Origin: an uncultured Kiritimatiellota bacterium
Lineage (GTDB): Bacteria > Verrucomicrobiota > Kiritimatiellia > RFP12 > UBA1067
NCBI GenBank assembly: GCA_934667425.1
Contig: CAKULV010000010.1
Location: 1 to 64,000 of the forward strand
Direction of reading: 5' to 3'
Length of the DNA: 64,000 nucleotides
In this document: piece after piece, positions 9,006 through 17,218 of the stretch
Position numbering within the stretch: position 1 is the stretch's first letter
Layout: each line of letters opens with the position of its first letter
The notes under the pieces: generated by a model
Told to the model about the DNA's origin: nothing
The model's database searches: none
What the model saw: the letters and a program-made list of their open reading frames with translations, nothing else
Position numbers and translations under genes: made by a program

Positions 9006-10151
9006 GTGCAGAGAACGGACAAAATAGGCGGATTTGACGTCATTGCGCGCGATGCGGCGACCAAGGCTCGCCGAGGCGTGCTGCATCTTGCGCATGGAGA
9101 TGTCGAGACTCCGGTGTTCATGCCTGTCGGCACACAGGCAACAGTGAAGTCGCTAGAGCCTCGCGATCTTCTCGCGGAGGATGCACGGATAATCCTGTCA
9201 AACACATACCACCTGTTCCTCCGTCCGGGCAAGGAAATCCTGGCGGCGGCGGGTGGGCTTCACAGGTTCATGGGATGGGAACGTCCCATCCTTACGGACT
9301 CCGGCGGCTTCCAGGTGTTTTCGCTCGCGAAGATCCGCAAGCTTACGCCTGATGGCGTTGTGTTCAATTCCCACATTGACGGCCACGAGTTCTTCATGGG
9401 GCCGAGGGAGTCCATGGACATGCAACGCGTCATAGGGTCCGACATCGCGATGGTGTTCGACGAATGCCTGCCGTATCCATGTGACAGGTCGCGCGCGGAA
9501 AAGAGCGTAGATACGACGATCGCGTGGGCCAGGATGTCGCTTGAGGCTCCGCACGCGGAAGGCCAGCAGGTGTTCGGGATAGTGCAGGGAGGTGTTTATG
9601 CCGACCTGCGGAGGCATTGCGCCGAAGAGCTCGTGAAGATGGATTTTCCAGGCTACGCGATTGGCGGTGTGTCCGTTGGCGAACCGGAAGAGGAGATGTA
9701 CCGGGCCGTCGAGGCGAGCGTGCCGTTTCTGCCGGACGGCAAGCCCCGCTACGTGATGGGGCTTGGCGTGATCCACCAGATAGCCCAGTGCGTTGCGCGT
9801 GGCGTAGACATGTTCGACTGCGTGTTGCCCACACGGATCGCCCGTCACGGCACGGCAGTTACGAGGAACGGGAACCTGTCGGTCAAGGCCGCCTCACGCT
9901 CCATGGAGTTCGGTCCGGTGGAGGATGGCTGCGACTGCTATTGCTGCAGGAACTTCTCGCGCGCATACATAAGGCATCTCCTGAATGCGGACGAGATACT
10001 TGGGGTGCGGCTGCTCACCATACACAACATACACTGTCTGCTCAGCGTGATGCGCGACATGCGCAAATCGATTTCTGACGGCACGTTCGCCGACAGGTTC
10101 TTAAACAAAAACATCGCGTCCGTAACTGCCGCCGGGCAGTCCGGGACATGA
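9006..10151 (+). CDS. tgt: Queuine/preQ1 tRNA-ribosyltransferase (TGT)
   Basis: A 381-residue tRNA-guanine transglycosylase, which swaps guanine-34 of GUN anticodons for preQ1 on the way to queuosine. The general base Asp98 (TDSGGFQVFSL) and nucleophile Asp271 (MFDCVLPTR) are present. So is the zinc set Cys309, Cys311, Cys314 and His340. All catalytic residues expected for the bacterial enzyme are intact. Translation starts at GTG 9006, 21 bases after skp, with no obvious Shine-Dalgarno. yajC follows, the common bacterial tgt-yajC order. Confidence 0.97.
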   Translation: MQRTDKIGGFDVIARDAATKARRGVLHLAHGDVETPVFMPVGTQATVKSLEPRDLLAEDARIILSNTYHLFLRPGKEILAAAGGLHRFMGWERPILTDSGGFQVFSLAKIRKLTPDGVVFNSHIDGHEFFMGPRESMDMQRVIGSDIAMVFDECLPYPCDRSRAEKSVDTTIAWARMSLEAPHAEGQQVFGIVQGGVYADLRRHCAEELVKMDFPGYAIGGVSVGEPEEEMYRAVEASVPFLPDGKPRYVMGLGVIHQIAQCVARGVDMFDCVLPTRIARHGTAVTRNGNLSVKAASRSMEFGPVEDGCDCYCCRNFSRAYIRHLLNADEILGVRLLTIHNIHCLLSVMRDMRKSISDGTFADRFLNKNIASVTAAGQSGT

Positions 10152-10173
10152 AAACAACAAAGGAATACGAAAC

Positions 10174-10524
10174 ATGAACTCACTTGTTCTTTTTGCGCAG
10201 GCCGCACAGGAAGCGGCGAAGCCAACGGCCCAGCAGGGCGGCGGAATGGGCATGCTTGTGCCGATGCTGCTCATATTCGCGATCTTCTACTTCATGATGA
10301 TACGTCCGCAGCAGCGCAAGGAGAAGGAGCGCCGCAAGATGATCGAGGAGCTTCGCGCGGGCGCGAGAGTCGTCTTCGCGGGCGGTCTCATAGGCACAAT
10401 CAAGGAGTGCAGGGAAAAGACGTTCCTCATCGAGATTGCCTCGGGAGTGTCGGTCGAGGTCGCCCGGTCTTCCGTTGCCGGTTTGGCCGACGACGGCGCC
10501 AAGACTGAATCCTCAGCCAAGTGA
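10174..10524 (+). CDS. yajC: Sec translocon accessory subunit YajC
   Basis: A 116-residue single-span membrane protein. It has a short N-terminal segment, a transmembrane helix (about residues 28-44, LVPMLLIFAIFYFMM), the YajC signature MIRPQQRKEKERRKM, and a small beta-rich cytoplasmic domain with VVFAGGLIGTIKE. YajC binds SecDF and helps Sec export. The usual next genes, secD and secF, are absent here; a LysM-domain gene follows three bases after the stop. An AAAGGA ribosome site precedes ATG 10174. Confidence 0.93.
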   Translation: MNSLVLFAQAAQEAAKPTAQQGGGMGMLVPMLLIFAIFYFMMIRPQQRKEKERRKMIEELRAGARVVFAGGLIGTIKECREKTFLIEIASGVSVEVARSSVAGLADDGAKTESSAK

Positions 10525-10527
10525 CCG

Positions 10528-11478
10528 ATGGGGTTCGAGCGGAGAAAGTTCCGTTCGATCGGTCCCGACTCGCACCTGCTCGGAACGGTGATCGAATACA
10601 ACAGCAACCGCGATGGCGACCCGTCTGGCGGGTGGAAGTGGGCCGTGTGCGCCGTGCTTGCCGTTGCGGTGCTGGTGTCGTTCACATCGGCACGCGGATG
10701 CTTCAGGCGAAAGGGCGGCGATGACGTCCGTACGCCAGTGCCGCCGGGTGTCGTTTCGCAGGCACTGGCGGTTCCGGCATCGGACGGAAGTGCCGGTGGT
10801 GGAGAATCGCAGAGGGGCAATCCCGTCCATGTACAGCTGTCTGCGGCGGCAAGGCAGGCCGAGTCGTGGGCGCGAAACGCTTCCGGGCGTCCGCAGCTTG
10901 AGCGGACGCTGCTGATGCGTCTGGCGGATGCCGAGCGCCTTGGGGAGCTTGAGATAGCCGTAGATACCATTGAGAAGCTGCGCAAGAAGCCGTCAATGGC
11001 CGATTTGGACGACAAATTGGCCCGTCGGCTCGGCGCACTGAACATGGAGCGGATACTTTCCGGCAATCCCGTGCCTTGGGTCAAGGAAACCGTCGTGCGC
11101 CGCAACCAGACAGTCCATCGGATAGCCAGGGAACACGGTTCGACCGTCGCGGCGATACGAAGGCTCAACGACCTCCCGCCAGGAGTCGAGCCGGAGCCGG
11201 GGCGCAAGCTGCGCGTACTGGAGTTTCCCCGGGCTGCGCTTGTGGTCCACAAGCAGACGCGCTATGCGGATCTGTCGCTTGGCGGCAAGCTGTTCAAGAG
11301 GTACTACGTCACGACGAAGTCCGGCTGCGCCCCCGGTGCATATCCCATAACAAGCAAGACCGACGAGGGGCCGCGCTCGCGTTTTGCCTCCCTTGGCATA
11401 CGAATCGCGCCGGTTGACCTGCTTGAGCTTGACATGTTCCTCGCGCCTGGCTCGCTTCTCACGGTGTCAGAAATGTAG
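10528..11478 (+). CDS. LysM protein with a degenerate L,D-transpeptidase-like domain
   Basis: A 316-residue protein with a cytoplasmic N-terminus, one transmembrane helix (about 37-54), an Ala/Gly-rich periplasmic spacer, a LysM-like peptidoglycan-binding unit (about 190-232) and a C-terminal domain resembling YkuD L,D-transpeptidases (about 236-316). Where active enzymes read SHGCIRM, this protein reads SLGIRI (288-293), so the nucleophilic cysteine appears to be missing, as does the upstream HG motif. It is probably a cell-wall-binding but catalytically inactive protein. It starts three bases after yajC, suggesting co-translation with envelope-biogenesis genes. The LysM assignment rests on the RRNQTVHRIAREHGSTV pattern. 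Confidence 0.65.
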   Translation: MGFERRKFRSIGPDSHLLGTVIEYNSNRDGDPSGGWKWAVCAVLAVAVLVSFTSARGCFRRKGGDDVRTPVPPGVVSQALAVPASDGSAGGGESQRGNPVHVQLSAAARQAESWARNASGRPQLERTLLMRLADAERLGELEIAVDTIEKLRKKPSMADLDDKLARRLGALNMERILSGNPVPWVKETVVRRNQTVHRIAREHGSTVAAIRRLNDLPPGVEPEPGRKLRVLEFPRAALVVHKQTRYADLSLGGKLFKRYYVTTKSGCAPGAYPITSKTDEGPRSRFASLGIRIAPVDLLELDMFLAPGSLLTVSEM

Positions 11479-11532
11479 CCCCTTGCGCCTGCCTTGTCCA
11501 AAGGAAACTTTCAACAAAAAGGAGAATGAATT

Positions 11533-12723
11533 ATGTGTACGAGAAAATTGCTTGCGTTCGCACTTGGAACGGCGGTGTGCTACGCTTCATCGGCCGTGGA
11601 GAAAAGGCCTGTTGACGTTCCTGAACTGATGACGACATTCGACGGGAGGAAGGTTGAGACGGTGGCGCAATGGGAGAAGGTAAGGGCGCCGGAACTCCTC
11701 GAGGAGTTCACCTCGGTGGAATATGGCCGAAGGCCGGTGGAGCGTCCGGCGGCGCTCTCGTTTGAGGAGGCGGAGCCGGATGCCGTGATGATGGGTGGCA
11801 AGGCGTTGCGCAAGCGCATCCGGGTGGCGTACAAGGGTCCGTATGGCGGAGGGTCTTTCGTGTTCACGGCGTTCATTCCGCGTCAGGACAAGCCAGTCCC
11901 GGCGTTTCTCCTGATATGCAACCGCAACCCAGACGAGAACATCGATCCAACGCGCAACGCCAAGAGCGGGTTCTGGCCGGCGGAGGAAATCGTCGATCGC
12001 GGCTATGCGGCAATCGCTATCTGGAACGGAGATATCGCGCCAGACAGGAACACAGGCAACACGAAGGGCGTCTTCGCGGCGTTCCGCGACGTGGAGAGTC
12101 CGCAGTCTCCGAAGGACGGATGGGGCACGCTCTCCGCCTGGGCCTGGGGGGCGAGCCGGGTAATGGACTGGATCGAGACGGAGCCGCTTTTGAACGCAAG
12201 CCGCGTTGCCGTTGTCGGACACTCTCGAGGCGGCAAGACGGCGCTTGTGGCGGGCGTATACGACAAGCGGTTCGCCATGGCGTGTTCCAATGATTCGGGA
12301 TGCTCGGGGGCGAAGCTGAACCACATCGATCTTCCGGAGTCGGAGCATGTGGTCCAGATCATGCGTTCCTTCCCGTATTGGTTCTGCGCCAACTACACGC
12401 AATGCGTGAATTCCGAACTGGACTGGCGCGTCGACCAGCATGAGTTCATCGCGCTCATGGCTCCTCGGCTCGTATGCATAGCCTCCGCCACGGAGGACGT
12501 GTGGGCAGGGCAGGAGGGCGAATACTTCAGCGGGGTGCTAGCCTCCCCGGCGTGGGAGCTGTACGGCAAGAGGGGATTGGTGTCGGATTCGTTCCCGTCT
12601 GCGGAAACCCCGCTTCAGGAAGGGTGCATATCCTACCACCTGAGGACTGGAAAGCACAACCTCACGCCCTACGATTGGTCTTGCTACATGGATTTTGCCG
12701 ATCGCCATGGTTGGCGCAAATGA
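11533..12723 (+). CDS. CE15-like glucuronoyl esterase / alpha-beta hydrolase, exported
   Basis: A 396-residue protein with a signal peptide (about residues 1-21) and an alpha/beta-hydrolase fold. The nucleophile elbow GHSRGGKTAL places Ser231 in the pattern typical of bacterial carbohydrate-esterase family 15. The likely catalytic histidine is His375 (TGKHNLTPYDW), and an acidic residue lies in DVWAGQEGEY. CE15 enzymes cleave ester bonds between lignin and 4-O-methyl-glucuronic acid on xylan. Some bacterial members act on other uronate esters, which would fit the uronate genes elsewhere in the window. A good Shine-Dalgarno (AAGGAG) precedes ATG 11533. Substrate is inferred from family only. 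Confidence 0.75.
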   Translation: MCTRKLLAFALGTAVCYASSAVEKRPVDVPELMTTFDGRKVETVAQWEKVRAPELLEEFTSVEYGRRPVERPAALSFEEAEPDAVMMGGKALRKRIRVAYKGPYGGGSFVFTAFIPRQDKPVPAFLLICNRNPDENIDPTRNAKSGFWPAEEIVDRGYAAIAIWNGDIAPDRNTGNTKGVFAAFRDVESPQSPKDGWGTLSAWAWGASRVMDWIETEPLLNASRVAVVGHSRGGKTALVAGVYDKRFAMACSNDSGCSGAKLNHIDLPESEHVVQIMRSFPYWFCANYTQCVNSELDWRVDQHEFIALMAPRLVCIASATEDVWAGQEGEYFSGVLASPAWELYGKRGLVSDSFPSAETPLQEGCISYHLRTGKHNLTPYDWSCYMDFADRHGWRK

Positions 12724-12734
12724 TCCGCCGGAAA

Positions 12735-12743
12735 TGGTATAAT
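12735..12743 (+). promoter_or_regulatory. Extended -10 promoter giving a leaderless cysE transcript
   Basis: TGG-TATAAT with only eight bases (12744-12751) between the -10 and ATG 12752, and no Shine-Dalgarno. Transcription would start at or next to the start codon. Confidence 0.7.
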
Positions 12744-12751
12744 ACAAACCT

Positions 12752-13522
12752 ATGACATTGCCAGAGAGGACATCAGCGATACTTGACAGGTGCTTGGCCG
12801 TACTTCACCCCTGTCTGCACGGCTTTACGGGAGACACACCCGAGGCCAACATCGGCGCAATAAGGGCGGAGCTGGAGGACATCGTATCCTGTCTGATGCC
12901 GGATGCCGACAACCGGGCTGTGGTGTCCGACTTCATCGCAAAGATCCCATCGATCAGGAACACGCTGGATTCCGACGTGCAGGCGGCATATGAAGGCGAT
13001 CCGGCAGCCACAAGCCGGATGGAGGTCGTGGTCTCGTATCCGGGCCTGTACGCCGTCACGGTACACAGGCTCGCGCATGAGCTGTATCTGCAGAAGGTGC
13101 CGATCCTGCCGCGAGTGATGAGCGAGATCGCGCACTCGAAGACGGGGATCGACATCCATCCCGGGGCGACGATAGGCGAAGGCTTCTTCATCGACCACGG
13201 CACTGGAGTCGTAATAGGCGAGACGACGGTCATAGGAAAGAACGTGAAGCTCTACCAGGGCGTGACACTTGGGGCCATCAGCTTCCCGAAGGACAAGAAG
13301 ACCGGTATCCTCATGAAGGGACACAAGCGCCATCCCAATGTGGAAGACAATGTGGTGATTTATGCAGGGGCCACGATCCTTGGCGGCGACACGGTGATTG
13401 GCCACGATTCGGAAATCGGAGGAAACGTGTGGCTGATGGAATCGATCCCGCCGCACTCGCGGGTCTACAACAAGCCGCCTGCGCCCGAAATCAGGGGGAA
13501 AAAGAGAAGCGATGAAACTTGA
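12752..13522 (+). CDS. cysE: Serine O-acetyltransferase
   Basis: A 256-residue protein of the EpsC-type serine acetyltransferases. It has an alpha-helical N-terminal half and a left-handed beta-helix of hexapeptide repeats (about residues 130-230), with the signatures DIHPGATIGEGFFIDHGTG and YQGVTLGA. It makes O-acetylserine from serine and acetyl-CoA, the first step of cysteine synthesis. It begins right behind an extended -10 with no ribosome site, so it is probably read from a leaderless mRNA. Its last 11 bases overlap the following exonuclease gene in another frame, which indicates translational coupling. No cysteine synthase gene is in the window. Confidence 0.93.
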   Translation: MTLPERTSAILDRCLAVLHPCLHGFTGDTPEANIGAIRAELEDIVSCLMPDADNRAVVSDFIAKIPSIRNTLDSDVQAAYEGDPAATSRMEVVVSYPGLYAVTVHRLAHELYLQKVPILPRVMSEIAHSKTGIDIHPGATIGEGFFIDHGTGVVIGETTVIGKNVKLYQGVTLGAISFPKDKKTGILMKGHKRHPNVEDNVVIYAGATILGGDTVIGHDSEIGGNVWLMESIPPHSRVYNKPPAPEIRGKKRSDET

Positions 13523-14312
13523 GCTTGAATTGGACCGTCCGCTTGTCGTGTTCGACATCGAATCGACCGGCGTCAATCCGCGCCAGGATCGCATAATCGA
13601 GCTTGCCGCCGTAAAGCTGTACCCAGATGGGCGCGAGGAGACCAAAACCTGGCTGCTCAACCCTACGGTCAAGATCCCGCCAGAAACCACGGCGATACAC
13701 GGCATTACCGACGATATCGTGAAGGATTGCCCGACGTTCAGCGAAAAGGCGGACGAGATATATTCGTATTTCGATGGATGCGACCTTTCGGGATTCAATG
13801 CAGACCGGTTCGACATCCCGTGCCTTGAGGAGGAGTTTGCGCGCGTGGGGCGCGACTTCGGCGCATCCCGCCGGCGGCACATCGACGTGCAGCGCATCTA
13901 CCACAGGATGGAGCCGCGCGACCTGACCGCAGCAGTGAGGTTCTACCTCGGCCGCGACCATTTAGGCGCCCATGGCGCAGAGGCCGACGCCAAGGCAACG
14001 GCCGAAGTCCTCAAGGCGCAGATGGTGAAGTACCCGGATCTCCCGAAGACGTCGGGGGATATGGACGAGTACCTCGTGCCGCACGACCCGATGAACGCGG
14101 ACCGTCAGGGCATGATAAGGTGGATAGACGGCGCCTGGTGCATAAACTTCGGCAAGAAGAAGGGCATGAAGCTCGCGAGTCTGCTGGCCAACGAGCGCAA
14201 CTACCTCAGGTGGATCGTCAATGGCGGATTCGACACCGAGGTGCGCCAGATAGTCGGCGAGTTCATGGAGCGCGGCGTCTTGCCGCCGCCACCGATCGCA
14301 GCGAAAAAGTGA
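13512..14312 (+). CDS. DnaQ-like DEDDh 3'-5' exonuclease
   Basis: A 266-residue protein whose first 180 residues match the DEDDh exonuclease fold. ExoI has DIEST (metal-binding Asp and Glu near residues 15-17), ExoII is around GFNADRFDIP, and ExoIII is HGAEADAKAT with the catalytic His and Asp. The C-terminal part contains a motif NFGKKKGMKLASLL followed by YLRWIV, seen in many exonuclease-like proteins outside the Pol III epsilon subunit. Its role may be repair or RNA turnover; it is not clearly the replicative proofreader. The gene overlaps the 3' end of cysE by 11 bases. Confidence 0.85.
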   Translation: MKLELELDRPLVVFDIESTGVNPRQDRIIELAAVKLYPDGREETKTWLLNPTVKIPPETTAIHGITDDIVKDCPTFSEKADEIYSYFDGCDLSGFNADRFDIPCLEEEFARVGRDFGASRRRHIDVQRIYHRMEPRDLTAAVRFYLGRDHLGAHGAEADAKATAEVLKAQMVKYPDLPKTSGDMDEYLVPHDPMNADRQGMIRWIDGAWCINFGKKKGMKLASLLANERNYLRWIVNGGFDTEVRQIVGEFMERGVLPPPPIAAKK

Positions 14313-14332
14313 ATGTGGACACATGCGTACGC

Positions 14333-14362
14333 TTGAAAACGGAAGCGGCTTTTTGATAAACT
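14333..14362 (+). promoter_or_regulatory. Probable sigma70-type promoter before the GH20-like gene
   Basis: TTGAAA (14333-14338), an 18-base spacer and TAAACT (14357-14362) preceded by TGA. It lies in the 86-base gap between the exonuclease and the Tat lipoprotein gene. Confidence 0.5.
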
Positions 14363-14398
14363 AAACGGAAGCAATTCATACAGAAGAAAGGACTTGGC

Positions 14399-15499
14399 AT
14401 GAACAGACGTGATTTCTTGAGACTATCCGCCGCGGCATCGGCGTCCGCCGTTGCGGGATGCGCGACCAGACAGGCGATTCCGCAGTGGACTGGCTCCGGC
14501 AAGATCAAGGCATTCCTTCTCCACCTCGGGCACAACATGTGGTGCGAGTGGCTCCCGGACGACCTGAACGCCACTGCGAAGATACACGACGGCTACGTCC
14601 CCAACCTCAAGCTCCGCAACCGTGACGAATTGTGGGACCGTGCGACCCGGCGCATGGCGGAGAGGAAGCTCAACATGCTCGTCATTGACATCGGCGAAGG
14701 CCTCGTGTACCCCAGCCATCCCGAACTCGCGATAGAGGGCAGCTGGACTCCCGACAAGCTTCGTTCCGAGATCATCCGTCTGCGTGGAATGGGCATCGAG
14801 GCGATCCCTAAGCTGAATTTCTCTGCAACGCACGACGGGTGGCTCAAGCACTACCACCGCATGCTCACCCTGCCAAAGTACTATGAGGTCGTAAGGGATG
14901 TGATCCGCGACGTGGCGGAGGTGTTCGAGACGCCAAGGTTCTTCCACCTTGGATTTGACGAAGAGGCGACAAGCCATTCGGGGAACCGCAACTACTTCGT
15001 CATGCGCACAGGGGACATGTGGTGGCACGACTTCCTCTACACGGTCAGGTGCACGGAGGATTGCGGATGCCGTCCATGGGTGTGGAGCGACTATGGATGG
15101 GATCATCCGGACTATTTCAAGCGGTGTCCGAAGAGCGTTGTGCAGAGCAACTGGTACTACGACGAGAGCTACGGAGGATTCGATCTAGCGAAGAACAAGA
15201 CCTCCGACCACAAGCGGCTCAAGGAATTCTGGGATCTGGAGGCGGCGGGATTCGACCAGATCCCGTGCGGCACGAACTGGGTCGGCTGGAAGCGCCGCAA
15301 GGAGAACGTCGGCGCCGACGACGTGATCGGCAAACTGGTCAAGCTCGGCCGCGAGGTGATCTCCGACAGGCATCTCCTTGGATTCATGATGGCTCCCTGG
15401 GCTTCGTGCGACAGCGAGGAGAATCTCCAGAAGAACCTCAGCGGCGTAGACCTGTTTGCGGACGCCCTTGAGGGCAAAATCGCTCAGCAGAGGCGATAA
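14399..15499 (+). CDS. Tat-exported lipoprotein resembling GH20 hexosaminidases
   Basis: A 366-residue protein. The N-terminus MNRRDFLRLSAAASASAVAGC combines a twin-arginine motif (RRDF) with a lipobox whose lipidated residue would be Cys21, so it is probably Tat-exported and membrane-anchored. The body looks like a TIM barrel. FHLGFDEEA (about 182-190) resembles the Asp-Glu catalytic pair of family 20 hexosaminidases (HIGGDE), supporting substrate-assisted hydrolysis of N-acetylated sugars. No accessory domain is visible. AAAGGA lies about ten bases before ATG 14399. The next gene starts three bases after the stop although its function is unrelated. Confidence 0.7.
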   Translation: MNRRDFLRLSAAASASAVAGCATRQAIPQWTGSGKIKAFLLHLGHNMWCEWLPDDLNATAKIHDGYVPNLKLRNRDELWDRATRRMAERKLNMLVIDIGEGLVYPSHPELAIEGSWTPDKLRSEIIRLRGMGIEAIPKLNFSATHDGWLKHYHRMLTLPKYYEVVRDVIRDVAEVFETPRFFHLGFDEEATSHSGNRNYFVMRTGDMWWHDFLYTVRCTEDCGCRPWVWSDYGWDHPDYFKRCPKSVVQSNWYYDESYGGFDLAKNKTSDHKRLKEFWDLEAAGFDQIPCGTNWVGWKRRKENVGADDVIGKLVKLGREVISDRHLLGFMMAPWASCDSEENLQKNLSGVDLFADALEGKIAQQRR

Positions 15500-15502
15500 C
15501 CG

Positions 15503-16897
15503 ATGTTCAACAACAAAGTCTACCACAAGATCGATGCGCTGTCTGGAAGCGTGGCGACGCTTCGGGCCGAAGGCGTGAAGTACAACGAGATCGCCGAGAT
15601 CGAATCACGCGCCGGCGTGTCGCTCGCCCAGGTCATAAAGCTCGACGGCCCCAACGTGACGCTCCAGGTGTTCGCCGGAGCGCGTGGCGTGGACACTGCG
15701 GCGAAGGTGCGGTTCCTCGGCGAAACCATGAAGGTGCCGTTCTCGCACAAGCTGCTGGGCCGCGCCTTCACGGGGGCATGTGTGCCGAGGGATGGCGGGC
15801 CGGAGATCGATGACGACCCATCCCCGATCGGGCAGCCGTCCGTCAATCCGGCGAAGCGCATAATGCCTAACCAGATGGTGCGCACCAACATACCGATGAT
15901 CGACCTCTTCAATTCGCTGGTCAAGTCGCAGAAACTTCCGATCTTCGCGCGGGCAGGCGAACCGTACAACGAACTGCTCGCCCGCATCGCCCTCCAGGCC
16001 AACTCCGACGTGATCGTGATCGGCGGCATGGGGCTTAAGTACGACGAATACCTGAAGCTCCGCAGCACCCTCGACGAGTCTGGCGCACTTGCGCGTACGG
16101 TCATGTTTGTCCACACGGCTGCGGATCCGACTGTAGAATGCATGCTGGTGCCGGATGTGTCGCTTGCGGTCGCGGAGAAGTTCGCCCTTGAGGGCAAGGA
16201 TGTGCTGGTGCTGCTTACGGACATGACGTCCTTCGCCGACGCCATGAAGGAGATCGCGATAACCATGGAGCAGATTCCATCCAACCGCGGCTATCCGGGA
16301 GACCTCTACTCGCAGCTTGCGGCGCGTTACGAGAAGGCCGTGGACTTCGATGGCGCAGGGTCGATCACCATACTTGCCGTAACGACGATGCCCGGCGATG
16401 ACGTGACCCATCCCGTGCCGGACAACACCGGATACATAACGGAAGGGCAGTTCTACCTGCGGAACGGAAGGATCGAGCCGTTCGGTTCGCTCAGCCGTCT
16501 CAAGCAGCAGGTGAACAAGGGAGTGGATCCTTCCGACCGGAAGTTCCTTGATGGCAAGGGCATTGAGAATGCGGATGCTTTGTCCGACAGGGATGCGATC
16601 CGGCTTGCGAACACGACGAGGGAGGATCACCGCACTATCATGGATGCCATGATCAAGCTCTACGCCTCCTACAAGGAAGCGGTCGAGAAGCAGTCCATGG
16701 GATTCAAGATGAGCGGCTGGGACCAGAAACTCCTGAAATACGGGGACATGTTCGAGCGCAAGATGATGGATCTTTCCGTAAACATCGAGCTTGTGGACGC
16801 GCTTGACCTCGGATGGCGCATCCTTTCCGAATGCTTCGAGAAGGGCGAGGTTGGCATACCGTCCAAATTCACGGACAGGTACTGGCCCAAGAATTGA
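15503..16897 (+). CDS. ntpB: V-type ATP synthase subunit B, isolated from its operon
   Basis: A 464-residue non-catalytic B subunit of V/A-type ATPases. It has the expected block order: VRTNIPMIDLFNSLVKSQKLPIF-like entry, NELLARIALQ, AVAEKFAL...VLVLLTDMTSFADAMKEI and NRGYPGDLYSQLAARYEKA. Like other B subunits it has no functional P-loop. No A, C, D, E, I or K subunit lies in the window, which is unusual because these normally form one operon. It starts three bases after the GH20-like gene and ends eight bases before a truncated hydrolase. A rearrangement has probably separated it from the rest, or the remaining subunits are encoded elsewhere. Confidence 0.9.
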   Translation: MFNNKVYHKIDALSGSVATLRAEGVKYNEIAEIESRAGVSLAQVIKLDGPNVTLQVFAGARGVDTAAKVRFLGETMKVPFSHKLLGRAFTGACVPRDGGPEIDDDPSPIGQPSVNPAKRIMPNQMVRTNIPMIDLFNSLVKSQKLPIFARAGEPYNELLARIALQANSDVIVIGGMGLKYDEYLKLRSTLDESGALARTVMFVHTAADPTVECMLVPDVSLAVAEKFALEGKDVLVLLTDMTSFADAMKEIAITMEQIPSNRGYPGDLYSQLAARYEKAVDFDGAGSITILAVTTMPGDDVTHPVPDNTGYITEGQFYLRNGRIEPFGSLSRLKQQVNKGVDPSDRKFLDGKGIENADALSDRDAIRLANTTREDHRTIMDAMIKLYASYKEAVEKQSMGFKMSGWDQKLLKYGDMFERKMMDLSVNIELVDALDLGWRILSECFEKGEVGIPSKFTDRYWPKN

Positions 16898-16905
16898 GGC
16901 GTCCA

Positions 16906-17172
16906 ATGGGTAAAGCCATCATCCAGTTGCTGTTTTGCGTCTCGATTGCCTCGTCAGCCCACTGTGCGGACAAGGTTGCGAAAACGCAGAAGCCCGAACC
17001 GTTTGGCGACGAATTGCTCGTGCAGGTGAAGTCCTCGATTGACGGCACCATGCAGCCGTGTTGGTTTTGGGCCCCATCCAAGGCCACTGATGAGCAGGTG
17101 CCGCTAATAGTCGGTCTCCACACGTGGAGCGCCGACTATAGACATGGGCGCGAAGAGGCCCTTGGCAAGTGA
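16906..17172 (+). pseudogene. Truncated alpha/beta-hydrolase remnant
   Basis: An 88-residue frame with a signal peptide (MGKAIIQLLFCVSIASSAHC), then DGTMQPCWFWAP and VPLIVGLHTWSADY. These match the first beta strands and oxyanion loop of exported alpha/beta hydrolases of the prolyl-oligopeptidase type. It stops at TGA 17170-17172, before any nucleophile elbow, histidine or cap region. Family members run to 300 residues or more. No continuation is found in other frames, since the vor gene begins 46 bases later. It is best read as a deletion remnant. Confidence 0.65.
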
Positions 17173-17218
17173 ACAGAGGACATCGTCAACTTTCTAGGAA
17201 GATTGCGGGAAAGCCAAA

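Noticed and set aside
9000..9008. TGATACCGTG as a leaderless promoter for tgt
   Set aside because: The -10 would overlap the GTG start codon itself and matches the consensus poorly; tgt is more likely read through from skp.
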